Positions 1 through 8,185 of a stretch of DNA of 64,000 bases are shown piece after piece. The first letter of the stretch is position 1; every line of letters begins with the position of its first letter. Position numbers and translations under genes: made by a program. Origin of the DNA: Paenibacillus chitinolyticus NBRC 15660 (GTDB lineage Bacteria; Bacillota; Bacilli; Paenibacillales; NBRC-103111); contig NZ_BBJT01000002.1 of the NCBI RefSeq assembly GCF_000739915.1, positions 558,001 through 622,000 of the forward strand. The letters are read 5' to 3'. The notes under the pieces are model-generated. The model worked only from the letters and a program-made list of their open reading frames with translations, was not told the DNA's origin and did not search any database.

Positions 1-298
1 TAGGAGCCAACTGTGCCAAGAGACTCGCGTCCGTGAGCGGAATGTTGGATAACGTGTAAAAAAAGGCAAGCATATACAGGCCGCCGCTCAGCCCTCTTAC
101 CGCGAGCATCGGGATGCCCTTCCTTGAAAAGGCTACTCCGCTGTATCGCATTAAGATCAAGATGAGCAGGGTTCCTATAAGTCCGCGAAAGAACGCAATT
201 TCGGCGGCGGGGATGGTGCTGCTGATGCCTTTCACCAGCGCGTTCATCACACTGAACACGAGGGAAGACAGAAGAGAAAGCAGGATTCCGTTTTTCAT
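1..298 (-). CDS. EamA/DMT-family exporter, 3' end beyond window (probable metallophore exporter)
   Basis: Only the first 99 codons are inside the window; the gene runs off the left edge. The visible protein starts MKNGILLSLLSSLVFSVMNA and has the alternating hydrophobic helices and early 'FFRGL' segment typical of EamA (drug/metabolite transporter) proteins, normally about 290-300 residues with ten helices. A GAGGTG ribosome binding site lies just before the ATG. It is the last visible gene of the metallophore operon, 19 bases after the ATPase gene. In Pseudomonas aeruginosa an EamA protein (CntI) exports the opine metallophore, so export of the product made by the upstream cntL and cntM genes is the likely job. 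The family assignment is fairly firm; the substrate is inferred from context. Confidence 0.8.
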   Translation of the reverse strand, partial: MKNGILLSLLSSLVFSVMNALVKGISSTIPAAEIAFFRGLIGTLLILILMRYSGVAFSRKGIPMLAVRGLSGGLYMLAFFYTLSNIPLTDASLLAQLAP

Positions 299-317
299 AT
301 TCACCTCAGACTGCATC

Positions 318-2042
318 CTATTCGCGCATAAACGCCGAAACCAGCTGGCGCGTGTAAGGATGACGTTCTTCACTACAGAGCCGGTCGACCGGGAAACGGT
401 CAATAATCCGGCCTTCCTTCATGACCAGGATACGGGTACACATTCGCTGAACAACGGCAATATCGTGAGAGATGAACAAGCAGGACATGCCGAGTTCCTG
501 TCTTAACTGCTTCAGCAAATTCAAAATTTGCGATTGTACAGTAACATCCAGACTGGAAGTGGGCTCGTCACAGATCAGAAGCCGGGGTCTAAGCAGGATA
601 GCCCGGGCGATGGCCACACGCTGACGCTGCCCCCCGCTCAGTTCATGGGGGTACCGGTCTCCAAGCGTACGTTCCAGACCGACCGTCTCCAGCAGCTCTG
701 CGGCTATGTCTCTTCTTGACTGCCCCCTCCCTGCAAATTCCGAAAGATCATCCTTTTGAAAATTATCAAACGGCTCCACAATAGAGCGCCAAATGGGCAG
801 CCGGCTATTTAACGATGAAGCGGGATTTTGAAAGACGGCCTGTATATTCTTACGCACCAGCCGCAGCGCACGCCCTGTAAGGCCATTCAAGGATATTCCG
901 TCAAAAATCACTTCACCCGCATCCGGCCGCTCCAGCGCTAACAGCAGCTTAGCGACCGTGCTCTTGCCGCAACCGCTCTCCCCGACCAGCCCTAAACATT
1001 CCCCTCCATAAATTTCAAAAGATAGCTGCCGGACTGCTGCCTCCTGCCCGGTCTTGGCAGGGTAACTTTTTACAAGTCCGACGGCTGACATTAAAGGTGG
1101 ACTGGGGGCCGTCCGACTCTCACTTAAGATTTGAATATTCCCCATGCCCGTTAACCTGCCCTGAGGAATGATCCGTGGACAAGCATCCAGCAGCTGCTGC
1201 GTATAGGGATGCTGAGGCAGCCTGCAGATTTCGGCAGCTTCTCCCGTTTCCAACAATCGCCCTTCCCGCATAACAGCCACCCGGTCGGCAGTGCGATGCA
1301 CATGGCGGAGATCATGGGAGATAAACAGCACCGCGCATTCCGTTTGGACGCGAAGCTCATCCAGCAGACCGAGGACCCGGTCAGCCGAGACCGCGTCCAA
1401 CGCTGTGGTCGGCTCATCCGCGATTAACAAGGCGGGATGCAGCATGAATGCCGCGGCGATCGCTGCCCGCTGCAGCTGGCCGCCGCTGAGCTGGAACGGA
1501 TAACTGGCGAACACGCGCTTCGCGGGCAGCATGACTCGCTCCAACCAGCTCAGCGCCAGAGTTTTTGCCTCATGCGATGGCATCTTTTGATGCACACGGA
1601 TCATTTCGGTCAACTGAGTGCCGATTTTAATCAATGGAGTAAAGCTGCTGTGATAGTCCTGGCTTACCCAGCCGATTCTGCGGCCAAGCAGGCCTTCTTT
1701 TTTCCTGCCCCGCAGTGTTAGAAGGTCGTCTCCTTGAAAGTTGATTGTTCCCAGAGCTATCTGGAGCGACGAAGGCAGCAGGCCCGTAATGGCCGCCGCG
1801 GTCACACTTTTGCCGCTGCCGCTCTCCCCGACGATGGCCAGTGTCTCCCCTTTTCGGATTGAAAAGGATATATCTTGGATAACGGGCAGAGACCGGCCGC
1901 TTCCTTTCGTGCAGATGCATAACTCCTTTATAGCCAGTACGGGTACTGGTTCATCAGATGATGTGGTTACCTGCTCAAGTTCACCTTCAGACAACGAAGC
2001 ACCGATAGCTGCCGGGGGCCTTTCCCCCTGCTCCGTACGCAT
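318..2042 (-). CDS. Fused double-ATPase subunit of metallophore/nickel/peptide ABC importer (CntD-CntF fusion)
   Basis: About 574 residues holding two complete ABC nucleotide-binding domains in one chain. The first has Walker A GESGSGKS, signature LSGGQ and Walker B LLIADEP; the second has GESGCGKS, LSGGQ and LLICDEP. Each is followed by the oligopeptide/nickel (DppD/DppF) C-terminal stretch with a conserved HPYT motif. In most nickel and opine-metallophore importers these are two separate proteins, so this is a fusion. A GTG at 2045 lies directly before the ATG at 2042; the ATG is taken as start and overlaps the stop of the upstream permease. The position after cntA, cntB and cntC shows that it powers that importer. 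The role is solid; the substrate comes from context. Confidence 0.9.
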   Translation of the reverse strand: MRTEQGERPPAAIGASLSEGELEQVTTSSDEPVPVLAIKELCICTKGSGRSLPVIQDISFSIRKGETLAIVGESGSGKSVTAAAITGLLPSSLQIALGTINFQGDDLLTLRGRKKEGLLGRRIGWVSQDYHSSFTPLIKIGTQLTEMIRVHQKMPSHEAKTLALSWLERVMLPAKRVFASYPFQLSGGQLQRAAIAAAFMLHPALLIADEPTTALDAVSADRVLGLLDELRVQTECAVLFISHDLRHVHRTADRVAVMREGRLLETGEAAEICRLPQHPYTQQLLDACPRIIPQGRLTGMGNIQILSESRTAPSPPLMSAVGLVKSYPAKTGQEAAVRQLSFEIYGGECLGLVGESGCGKSTVAKLLLALERPDAGEVIFDGISLNGLTGRALRLVRKNIQAVFQNPASSLNSRLPIWRSIVEPFDNFQKDDLSEFAGRGQSRRDIAAELLETVGLERTLGDRYPHELSGGQRQRVAIARAILLRPRLLICDEPTSSLDVTVQSQILNLLKQLRQELGMSCLFISHDIAVVQRMCTRILVMKEGRIIDRFPVDRLCSEERHPYTRQLVSAFMRE

Positions 2043-2935
2043 CACGAATACCTCCTCTTCCTGCGGCTGGGACGGTCGCTCTGAACATCAAGCGCATCTC
2101 TCAAACCGTCGCTCAGCAGATTCAGTGCGATTACGACAGCTAGAATAGCGACGCCCGGATAGATCATGAACTGCGGTGCCGCCTGGAAATAGGGTCGTCC
2201 TTCGCTCAGCATGGCCCCCCACTCGGGAGCAGGAGGCTGGACGCCCAAACCGAGATAAGATAATGCCGAAATAAGAAGGATTGTCCTCCCCACATCCAGG
2301 GCAGCCATTACGGCCAGCGGGGAGGCGATATGCCGGATGAGATGACGCCGATTGACCGCCCACGGGCTACTGCCGGCGACGATCGAAGCCAAGATATAAT
2401 CTTGCTTCTTCTCGGACATTATGGTTCCGCGTACCACCCGGGCGTAGCTGATCCACTTGATGCAGGAGATGGCAAGCATAACCTTCATCAAACCCGGCCC
2501 CAAGAAACCCGTAACCGTAACGGCAAGCAGAAATTCGGGGAGAGCGGCCGCCGCGTCGGCCAGCCTCATGAAATAAGCGTCCGTGCGGCCGCCCCTATAG
2601 CCGGAAAGAATGCCGATCGGAATGCCGATCAGCATCACAACCGCCACGACGAGGAATGAAAGGCCCAGCGTGACCGAAGTGCCCGCCAGAAGTCTGGACC
2701 AAATGCACCGGCCCAGATGGTCTGTGCCGAGCGGGTACTGCAGGCTGGAGGGCTTCAGCCGCTCCGACATGCTGACCAGCAGCGGATCATGGGGAGCAAG
2801 CCATTTCCCGAACAAGGCCGCCAGGAGAAACAACGCGATCATCAGCATCCCGACGCAGGCCAGCCGGTTATGACGCAGCCTGTTCCATGCCGTGTTAGGA
2901 GCGAATGCGGTGTTATCCGCAATGCGACCGTTCAT
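2042..2935 (-). CDS. cntC: ABC importer permease, second subunit (DppC/CntC type)
   Basis: A 297-residue inner-membrane permease of the oligopeptide/nickel importer family. It has an N-terminal helix (LACVGMLMIALFLLAALFG), then the family's typical SERLKPSSLQYPLGTDHLGR segment, then five hydrophobic helices and an EAA-type loop. The start at 2935 (MNGRIADNT) is preferred over an upstream in-frame ATG because it overlaps the previous gene's stop by four bases (ATGA), the usual coupling in these operons. It pairs with the adjacent permease to form the channel for the solute delivered by the lipoprotein encoded at 3877-5487. Family assignment is firm; the name cntC rests on the neighbouring biosynthesis genes. 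Confidence 0.88.
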   Translation of the reverse strand: MNGRIADNTAFAPNTAWNRLRHNRLACVGMLMIALFLLAALFGKWLAPHDPLLVSMSERLKPSSLQYPLGTDHLGRCIWSRLLAGTSVTLGLSFLVVAVVMLIGIPIGILSGYRGGRTDAYFMRLADAAAALPEFLLAVTVTGFLGPGLMKVMLAISCIKWISYARVVRGTIMSEKKQDYILASIVAGSSPWAVNRRHLIRHIASPLAVMAALDVGRTILLISALSYLGLGVQPPAPEWGAMLSEGRPYFQAAPQFMIYPGVAILAVVIALNLLSDGLRDALDVQSDRPSRRKRRYS

Positions 2936-3876
2936 GCTTCTCTCCCCTTCGCATAACGAATTCTGGGGTCCATATACCCCAAGCTGATATCCGACAGCAG
3001 ATTGGCAAGACCGATGCACAGGCCTGAAAACAGAACATACCCTTGGATGATCGGATAATTACGCTGAGTAAAAGCTTCCATCGCCAGGCTGCCGAGACCC
3101 GGCCATCCAAAGAGAGATTCTGTGACAACAGAACCGGCCAGCAGGCTGCCGACGCTCAGCCCGAAGAGCGAGATCACCGGAAGTAAGGCGGCTCTTAGCG
3201 CATGGTTTACCGTAATCCGCCATTCCGGGATTCCCCTCCCCCGTGCCGCCCGGATATACGGCTGCGAAAGAGTGTCCAGCAGTCCGGATCGCAGCAACCG
3301 GATATACTCCGGCGCCATTACAAAACCCAGCGTAAGCGACGGCAGGACCAGATGCAGAAGATCTCCTCCGCCCATGACCGGCAGCCAGTTCAAATGATAG
3401 GAAAACAGGTAGATAAGCAGCAGCCCGAGCCAGAAGGTCGGCATGGAGATGCCGAGTAATGCGATCAAGCGGCTGATATGGTCCGGCCAGCGGCCTTGAT
3501 ACTTAGCCCCCAGTATGCCGAGTGGAACTGCTGTCAGCACAACGACCAGCATGGCTCCCGCCATCAGGAAAAACGTAGCCGGCAGACGTTCCATGAGAAT
3601 ATCAACCACATCCCGGCCTGTCGTATAAGATTGTCCGAGATCCAGTCTTAGAACCCCGGCAAACCACCTTGCGTACTGTTCGTAGATCGGCATATTCAGG
3701 CCAAGTTTCTCTTTTACAGCCGCCACATCGACAGCGGATACCGCCCCTTCGTCCGCTTTCAGCACAGCCCGTACCGGATCGCCGGGTGCCAGCTTCATCA
3801 GGACAAAGGTAACGAGACTTAAGAAGAAGAGTACACAGGCGAAATACGCAATCCGCCCTGCCGCAAGCTTGATCAT
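2932..3876 (-). CDS. cntB: ABC importer permease, first subunit (DppB/CntB type)
   Basis: A 314-residue permease with the classic DppB layout: an N-terminal helix, the LAPGDPVRA motif near residue 30, a periplasm-facing loop (EKLGLNMPIYEQYARWF), then five further helices and a conserved C-terminal LLSDISLGYMDPRIRY. The ATG begins immediately after the stop codon of the binding-protein gene, and the stop overlaps the next permease. It forms the membrane pore with that permease. Sequence alone fits dipeptide, nickel or metallophore uptake; the neighbouring cntL/cntM genes favour metal-opine complexes. Confidence 0.88.
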   Translation of the reverse strand: MIKLAAGRIAYFACVLFFLSLVTFVLMKLAPGDPVRAVLKADEGAVSAVDVAAVKEKLGLNMPIYEQYARWFAGVLRLDLGQSYTTGRDVVDILMERLPATFFLMAGAMLVVVLTAVPLGILGAKYQGRWPDHISRLIALLGISMPTFWLGLLLIYLFSYHLNWLPVMGGGDLLHLVLPSLTLGFVMAPEYIRLLRSGLLDTLSQPYIRAARGRGIPEWRITVNHALRAALLPVISLFGLSVGSLLAGSVVTESLFGWPGLGSLAMEAFTQRNYPIIQGYVLFSGLCIGLANLLSDISLGYMDPRIRYAKGREA

Positions 3877-5487
3877 CTAGTTCACATCCAGCTTATTCGT
3901 GACAATGTAGAACTCTTCCGCTCCGGGTTTCCATCCGCTGATTCCTTTGTTTATACCTACCAATATATTCGGATAAATAATATAGGAATGAGGAATCGCT
4001 TCCATAATGACTTCAACGGCCTGCTGTGTGAGCATGTTGCGCTTTTCCACTTCTCCCGTTTCGTTCAGTGTCTTCAGCAGCGGAGCAAGCTTCTCGACTT
4101 CAACCCCGGCGGGATTGTAGGACTCACCCGGCACATAGGCCGAATTCAGAAACGAGCCTCCATCGCCGCGTGGCGAGGTAAGGTAACTAGATGTCGAAAG
4201 ATCCCAATCGTTATGATCCTTTATATAGACATCCGGATATTCCACCGAATCGATCTTTAGCTCAATGCCCGCCTTGGCCGCCTCCGATTGGAGCAACTGC
4301 GGGATCAGCGGGAGCTCGGGGTTAATTCCGCTGAAAGCAATCAGCTTAAGAGTAAGCGGTTTTCCGTCCTTTTCCAGCTTGCCCTTCGCGTTTTTCTTGT
4401 ATCCTGCACTTTCCAGCAGCTCCAGCGCCCCTTGCGGGTCGAGCTTCTGATAGCCGCCTTTCCTGCCGAATGGCAGTGTACTGTTAAACGGTCCGTTCGC
4501 AGGAAGTGCATGACCGAGCATCACGTCTTTGACGATAGCATCCCGGTCGATGAGTTTATCTATCGCTTGTCTTACCCGGATGTCTTGAACCGTGGCGCTC
4601 TTGGGGTTGTACGTAAAATAATGCGTACGGAGACTGGTAACCGATTGGATCGAAAGCTGTCCGTCTTGCCGGATCGCCGCCAGCGCTTCGGGCGCCAAAT
4701 GATACACAATCCCCGCCTGCTTGGACTGTAAAGCCAGCGTCCGTACGTTCGCATCGGAATTGAATTGATACTTGACTTCACTGAGCTTGGCCTTGCCGTC
4801 CCAGTATTCGGCGTTACGCACCAAGGCGACCTCTTTTCCCGGAATAAAGGAAGCTACTTTGAATGGCCCCGTACCCACCGGTGATTTGTTGAATGCTTCC
4901 TTTCCCATAGCTTTCTCGGCCGCTGTACTTATGACGCTTGCTGTCGGATGAACCAGTTCAGCGGGAAATGCCGGGAACGGTTCCTTGGTTTTAAAAATCA
5001 GCTCTTGCCCGTTTGCTTCAATGGACTCTACCTTCAAGGAAGCGGACAGGGCCGAGCTGTCGGCGATTCCTCGCTCGAATGACGCTTTTACGGCGGCGGC
5101 ATCCAGCTTAGTCCCGTCATGAAAGAAAATCCCGTCACGAAGGGTAAACGACCATATCCGGAAGTCCTTTGTCTCCCACTTTGTGGCGAGCCAAGGCACC
5201 ACCTGCATCTTCTCGTCCAGACGTACCAGCGTTTCCGAGACACCCGCTCTCAGGGGAACCCAGGTGTTGTGCGGGTCCAACGTATCGCTTGGGAGACTGT
5301 GGACAATGGTTAATTTCTTGCCCGTTTCCCGCTGCGCAGTATCGCCTGTCTCAGACGGTTGTCCTTCCCGCAGCGGAGCGGCTGGATTACATCCGGTTAA
5401 CATGAGTACCGCGCACAGCACGATAATGGCCGAAATCGCACTTAACCTTCGCTGGGTTCCCCCTTTTCGCTTGACTGAATCATACAT
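3877..5487 (-). CDS. cntA: Extracellular solute-binding lipoprotein (family 5), probable metallophore receptor CntA
   Basis: A 536-residue binding protein of the SBP_bac_5 family. The N-terminus is a lipoprotein signal: basic residues, a hydrophobic stretch, then lipobox LTGC. The family's signature region (LRDGIFFHDGTKLDAAAVKASFERG) is present, as is the GTGPFKV segment. The start at 5487 (MYDSV) is preferred to the ATG at 5511 because GGAGGAG lies upstream at a good distance. It should be anchored on the outside of the membrane and hand its ligand to the permeases encoded directly downstream. Family 5 proteins bind peptides, heme, nickel or metal-opine complexes; the operon context points to a metal-loaded opine. 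Confidence 0.87.
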   Translation of the reverse strand: MYDSVKRKGGTQRRLSAISAIIVLCAVLMLTGCNPAAPLREGQPSETGDTAQRETGKKLTIVHSLPSDTLDPHNTWVPLRAGVSETLVRLDEKMQVVPWLATKWETKDFRIWSFTLRDGIFFHDGTKLDAAAVKASFERGIADSSALSASLKVESIEANGQELIFKTKEPFPAFPAELVHPTASVISTAAEKAMGKEAFNKSPVGTGPFKVASFIPGKEVALVRNAEYWDGKAKLSEVKYQFNSDANVRTLALQSKQAGIVYHLAPEALAAIRQDGQLSIQSVTSLRTHYFTYNPKSATVQDIRVRQAIDKLIDRDAIVKDVMLGHALPANGPFNSTLPFGRKGGYQKLDPQGALELLESAGYKKNAKGKLEKDGKPLTLKLIAFSGINPELPLIPQLLQSEAAKAGIELKIDSVEYPDVYIKDHNDWDLSTSSYLTSPRGDGGSFLNSAYVPGESYNPAGVEVEKLAPLLKTLNETGEVEKRNMLTQQAVEVIMEAIPHSYIIYPNILVGINKGISGWKPGAEEFYIVTNKLDVN

Positions 5488-5532
5488 CCTTTCCTTACTC
5501 CTCCTTACCATGAATCGGTTTTATAAAGCATT

Positions 5533-6912
5533 CTATTCCACTTTAATTGCAAGATCGGCATGCCTTGTCGCATGTGCAGCCCAAGAGAGCTCTAACCCGC
5601 TTAGAATGAGGTCTGCCTCACTCTCTGTCGTATCCGTGAAAAGATCGGGCCGGAAGTGCTCCATCCCCTCTTCTTCCACAAAAGAAGACAGCTTGCTCTC
5701 AAACTCGGCGATGAAGGCGGACGTTTGCGGCATAGAGAGATTTAACTTTTTCCCTAAACGCTCCACCAGCTTTATTTTCTTATAATCCTCGTACGGCACT
5801 CTGGGAATGATCCATTTGCCTTCGGAGTCTTTCGAAATTTGTTTATACGGAAAAGCGGAGAAATCCGGATATCTGCCCTGTTCATCCGGTTCGGCAAACG
5901 GGTCGATCAGAATGGAAGCATATCGGATATATAAGAGATACTCTTGCTTTACCGGATCCGCTTGGGTAAAACCTTCGATATCCTCCCGGGAAAGTGTGGT
6001 CTCGTGAACAGGATAGTTGTCATCGTTAAGGAACTTAAGCAGATTGATCGGTTCAGCGTGCAGGCGGGTAACAAGCTCCCCTATTTCCTTCCACAGCAGT
6101 AACATGGATTTAATCGCCTGCGGGGTAATGGGTCCTTCCGGGTACAGTTTGTACATATATTTTCTGGAGGGTGTACGGCTAAATATTTCACTCATTGAAA
6201 ATTCATTGATGAAAAAGGCCGGATGAACATAAGTCGTAATACTGCGACTTTCGGCAGCGGCAGGATGGGAAACGCTTTCGAATTGAATGCCGAGCGACTC
6301 AATAAACCGTTTTATATCGCCTAGTGTCCGACTGTCCGGCTTACTGCTGCCGGCTGTAACTTTGCGCTTGAGCCCTCGTACGATCGATCTCAGCACCGTG
6401 GACTGGCCCGCTTCAAACGCGAACCTGGAAGCGCCGTAGTAGGTGGAAAGAGAGATGATCTCGATATCGGAGCCCGCGGGTCTCACCAGACTTTGCACCA
6501 GCAGATTCGAACCGATTCCCGGCGAGAGAAGCACAATGCGCTTCACCTGAGAAAGGTTCTCCAGCCTTAACGCGCCGATGACATCCGAATAGCTGTCGGA
6601 TGGCGTACATACAATCACGGTGTGCCACCTATCGTCAATTCCATCGAAGCCGTCGTAGTAGTCGTCCAGCCGGGTCTCACCTGTGAGATGCCGCTTTGAT
6701 TGAATCTCTACGACAGAAGAGAGGGTATAGCCTTGCCGGTCCAGCTCGCATAGGATTCGGGTAGAATGCGCTCCCTTGCGATTCGCCAGGCCCAGCCGGC
6801 CGCACCATCCCCGGCTTACATCCACAGCGATATGAATGCCCGCCGGCCCCGCTCCCACGATCAATGTATTTCCGAGCGGCGGAACAACCTGCTCAGGACT
6901 AGTCAAAGGCAA
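5533..6912 (-). CDS. cntM: Opine metallophore dehydrogenase (staphylopine/bacillopaline dehydrogenase family)
   Basis: About 459 residues with an N-terminal Rossmann fold (TLIVGAGPAG near residues 16-25) and the conserved features of staphylopine-type dehydrogenases, including ANRKGAHSTR, LSTYYGASRF near 155-164 and HPAFFINEFSM. The enzyme reductively condenses the aminobutyrate-histidine intermediate made by CntL with a 2-oxo acid, using NAD(P)H. The annotated start is TTG at 6912, overlapping the end of cntL by 14 bases; TTG at 6906 is an alternative at a better distance from AAAGGA. In my memory of the family, the residue after STYYG is Asp in pyruvate-using S. aureus CntM; here it is Ala161, as expected for a 2-oxoglutarate user. 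Family identification is strong; co-substrate choice is inference. Confidence 0.88.
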   Translation of the reverse strand: MPLTSPEQVVPPLGNTLIVGAGPAGIHIAVDVSRGWCGRLGLANRKGAHSTRILCELDRQGYTLSSVVEIQSKRHLTGETRLDDYYDGFDGIDDRWHTVIVCTPSDSYSDVIGALRLENLSQVKRIVLLSPGIGSNLLVQSLVRPAGSDIEIISLSTYYGASRFAFEAGQSTVLRSIVRGLKRKVTAGSSKPDSRTLGDIKRFIESLGIQFESVSHPAAAESRSITTYVHPAFFINEFSMSEIFSRTPSRKYMYKLYPEGPITPQAIKSMLLLWKEIGELVTRLHAEPINLLKFLNDDNYPVHETTLSREDIEGFTQADPVKQEYLLYIRYASILIDPFAEPDEQGRYPDFSAFPYKQISKDSEGKWIIPRVPYEDYKKIKLVERLGKKLNLSMPQTSAFIAEFESKLSSFVEEEGMEHFRPDLFTDTTESEADLILSGLELSWAAHATRHADLAIKVE

Positions 6913-7717
6913 TCGTCCTTTCTTGGGTTAGGAGTTTGGATTCCATCAAAACCGTATCGTACAGGCTATTGGTTCTAACAACGGGCGTCAGATTCCACTC
7001 ATAAGACAAGTCCGCATGAAGAGGATAATTAAAAAGCGACTTTAATCCGTTGCCGTAACGAACAATAATTTTGGTGTCCTGTCTCGCCGTACGCTTTACC
7101 TCTTCAACGATCTCCAGCTTATTCGCAACGAGCGAAGCGACAAAGACATGGGTAGCCTCTCGGATAAACGGATGGTCCGATAATCGGCCTCCCGCAAAAT
7201 CCACTAGAGCCTGCAGGCCGGAAGCCGAAGCAACCTGGAAACCGAGTTTGACGGCTTCCTCATCGATATCCAGGCACAGCACCTTAGCTCTCGATTCCTT
7301 CGCTATCGTTAAAGCCGACAGCGGATAAGCGCCCGAACCGATAAAAAGCACTCTGGATGCCGGTCCGATTCCGAATAAATCAAGCTCCTCCTGAACGGCA
7401 TGGGACAGCTGCTCGATGTAAGAGGTAGCTTCCAATTCTTTGTTGATCAACAGCCGCGATTGATATTTCTCCATGTCGCACAGTGCCTTGACCGATGTCT
7501 CCCGCAGCTTCTCGCTGTATTGTCTGACTTCATCATGGGTTCCCCATTCATGCCAACGCTTTTCATTTTCGTCATTCACCATAAACCGGCAAAGATCGTC
7601 CAGCTTGGTCTTTAGAAGCTCGAAACATTCCGGATATTCTTTTGAGAACGCATTCAATTGATTGATTTCATACTCAAGCGATTGCAACGAGAGCAAGAAA
7701 GCGTACTTACTTTTCAC
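6899..7717 (-). CDS. cntL: Nicotianamine-synthase-like aminobutyrate transferase (CntL)
   Basis: A 272-residue protein, close to the roughly 270 residues of known CntL enzymes. It has a helical N-terminal half and a Rossmann-type SAM-binding half with VLFIGSGAYPLSALTIA followed by VLCLDIDEEAVKLG, the family hallmarks. CntL transfers an aminobutyrate group from S-adenosylmethionine to histidine, the first committed step of staphylopine-like metallophores. The start is set at GTG 7717 because GGGAAGGAG precedes it by about eight bases; the ATG at 7744 has no good ribosome binding site. No histidine racemase (CntK) lies beside it, so L-histidine is the probable substrate. It is the first gene of the operon. 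Confidence 0.87.
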   Translation of the reverse strand: MKSKYAFLLSLQSLEYEINQLNAFSKEYPECFELLKTKLDDLCRFMVNDENEKRWHEWGTHDEVRQYSEKLRETSVKALCDMEKYQSRLLINKELEATSYIEQLSHAVQEELDLFGIGPASRVLFIGSGAYPLSALTIAKESRAKVLCLDIDEEAVKLGFQVASASGLQALVDFAGGRLSDHPFIREATHVFVASLVANKLEIVEEVKRTARQDTKIIVRYGNGLKSLFNYPLHADLSYEWNLTPVVRTNSLYDTVLMESKLLTQERTIAFD

Positions 7718-7853
7718 AAATTCACTCCTTCCCGGCTTAATCATTCGCTTAGCGCTTTTTAAAAAAACAAGTGTAAGAGGCTCACTCCTTCCGGACTTTA
7801 AGTATAATTAGGAAAGACAGTTTAAATATTACAGCAATTGGTTTCATAGAAAT

Positions 7854-7871
7854 ATAGCTAACTATGGCTAT
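7854..7871. promoter_or_regulatory. Inverted repeat ATAGC-N8-GCTAT upstream of cntL
   Basis: The plus strand reads ATAGC, eight bases, GCTAT, centred about 145 bases upstream of the cntL start in an AT-rich stretch. It is symmetric enough to be an operator. It does not match the Bacillus Zur or Fur consensus well, so the regulator is unknown. No convincing -35/-10 pair could be fixed beside it. Confidence 0.3.
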
Positions 7872-8016
7872 TTTTTCCTTACATTTAATTTTAGCTTTTG
7901 GTCAATAAACCCATTGTCCGCATGAAATTAATTGCCCGTGTTACGTATTTGCCTGCGTCATGTCGCCCGATTCAAATCACCATCTAATAAATCGTTGAAC
8001 TTTATCCGGAAATGAA

Positions 8017-8054
8017 AAAACCAGCAGCGGCAAAAATTTGCGGCTGCTGGTTTT
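8017..8054 (-). terminator. Rho-independent terminator after the Nudix gene
   Basis: A twelve-base stem (AAAACCAGCAGC pairing with GCTGCTGGTTTT) is extended by inner GCAAA/TTTGC pairing. On the minus strand it is followed by a run of six T. It lies about 130 bases downstream of the Nudix stop codon. Confidence 0.8.
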
Positions 8055-8185
8055 AAATTCAGTCTCAAACGTAACACCAATTTGTCTCAGGTATGGATCA
8101 AATCAGTCTCAAGTACAGCCGGTACTCCCGGCTTAACATATCTTTAGTGTCCGATGCTGTCTACCGACTTTACCGAATCTACCGG

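Larger units (their letters stand above)
7718..8185. other. Intergenic region: cnt leader/promoter side and Nudix terminator
   Basis: No protein gene is supported here. The left part is AT-rich and must hold the minus-strand cnt promoter; it contains an inverted repeat at 7854-7871 and a second copy of the AAGGAGTGA ribosome-binding segment near 7784-7792. The right part holds a rho-independent terminator at 8017-8054. Two near-identical TCAGTCTCAA segments occur at about 8060 and 8105; I see no function for them. Confidence 0.6.
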
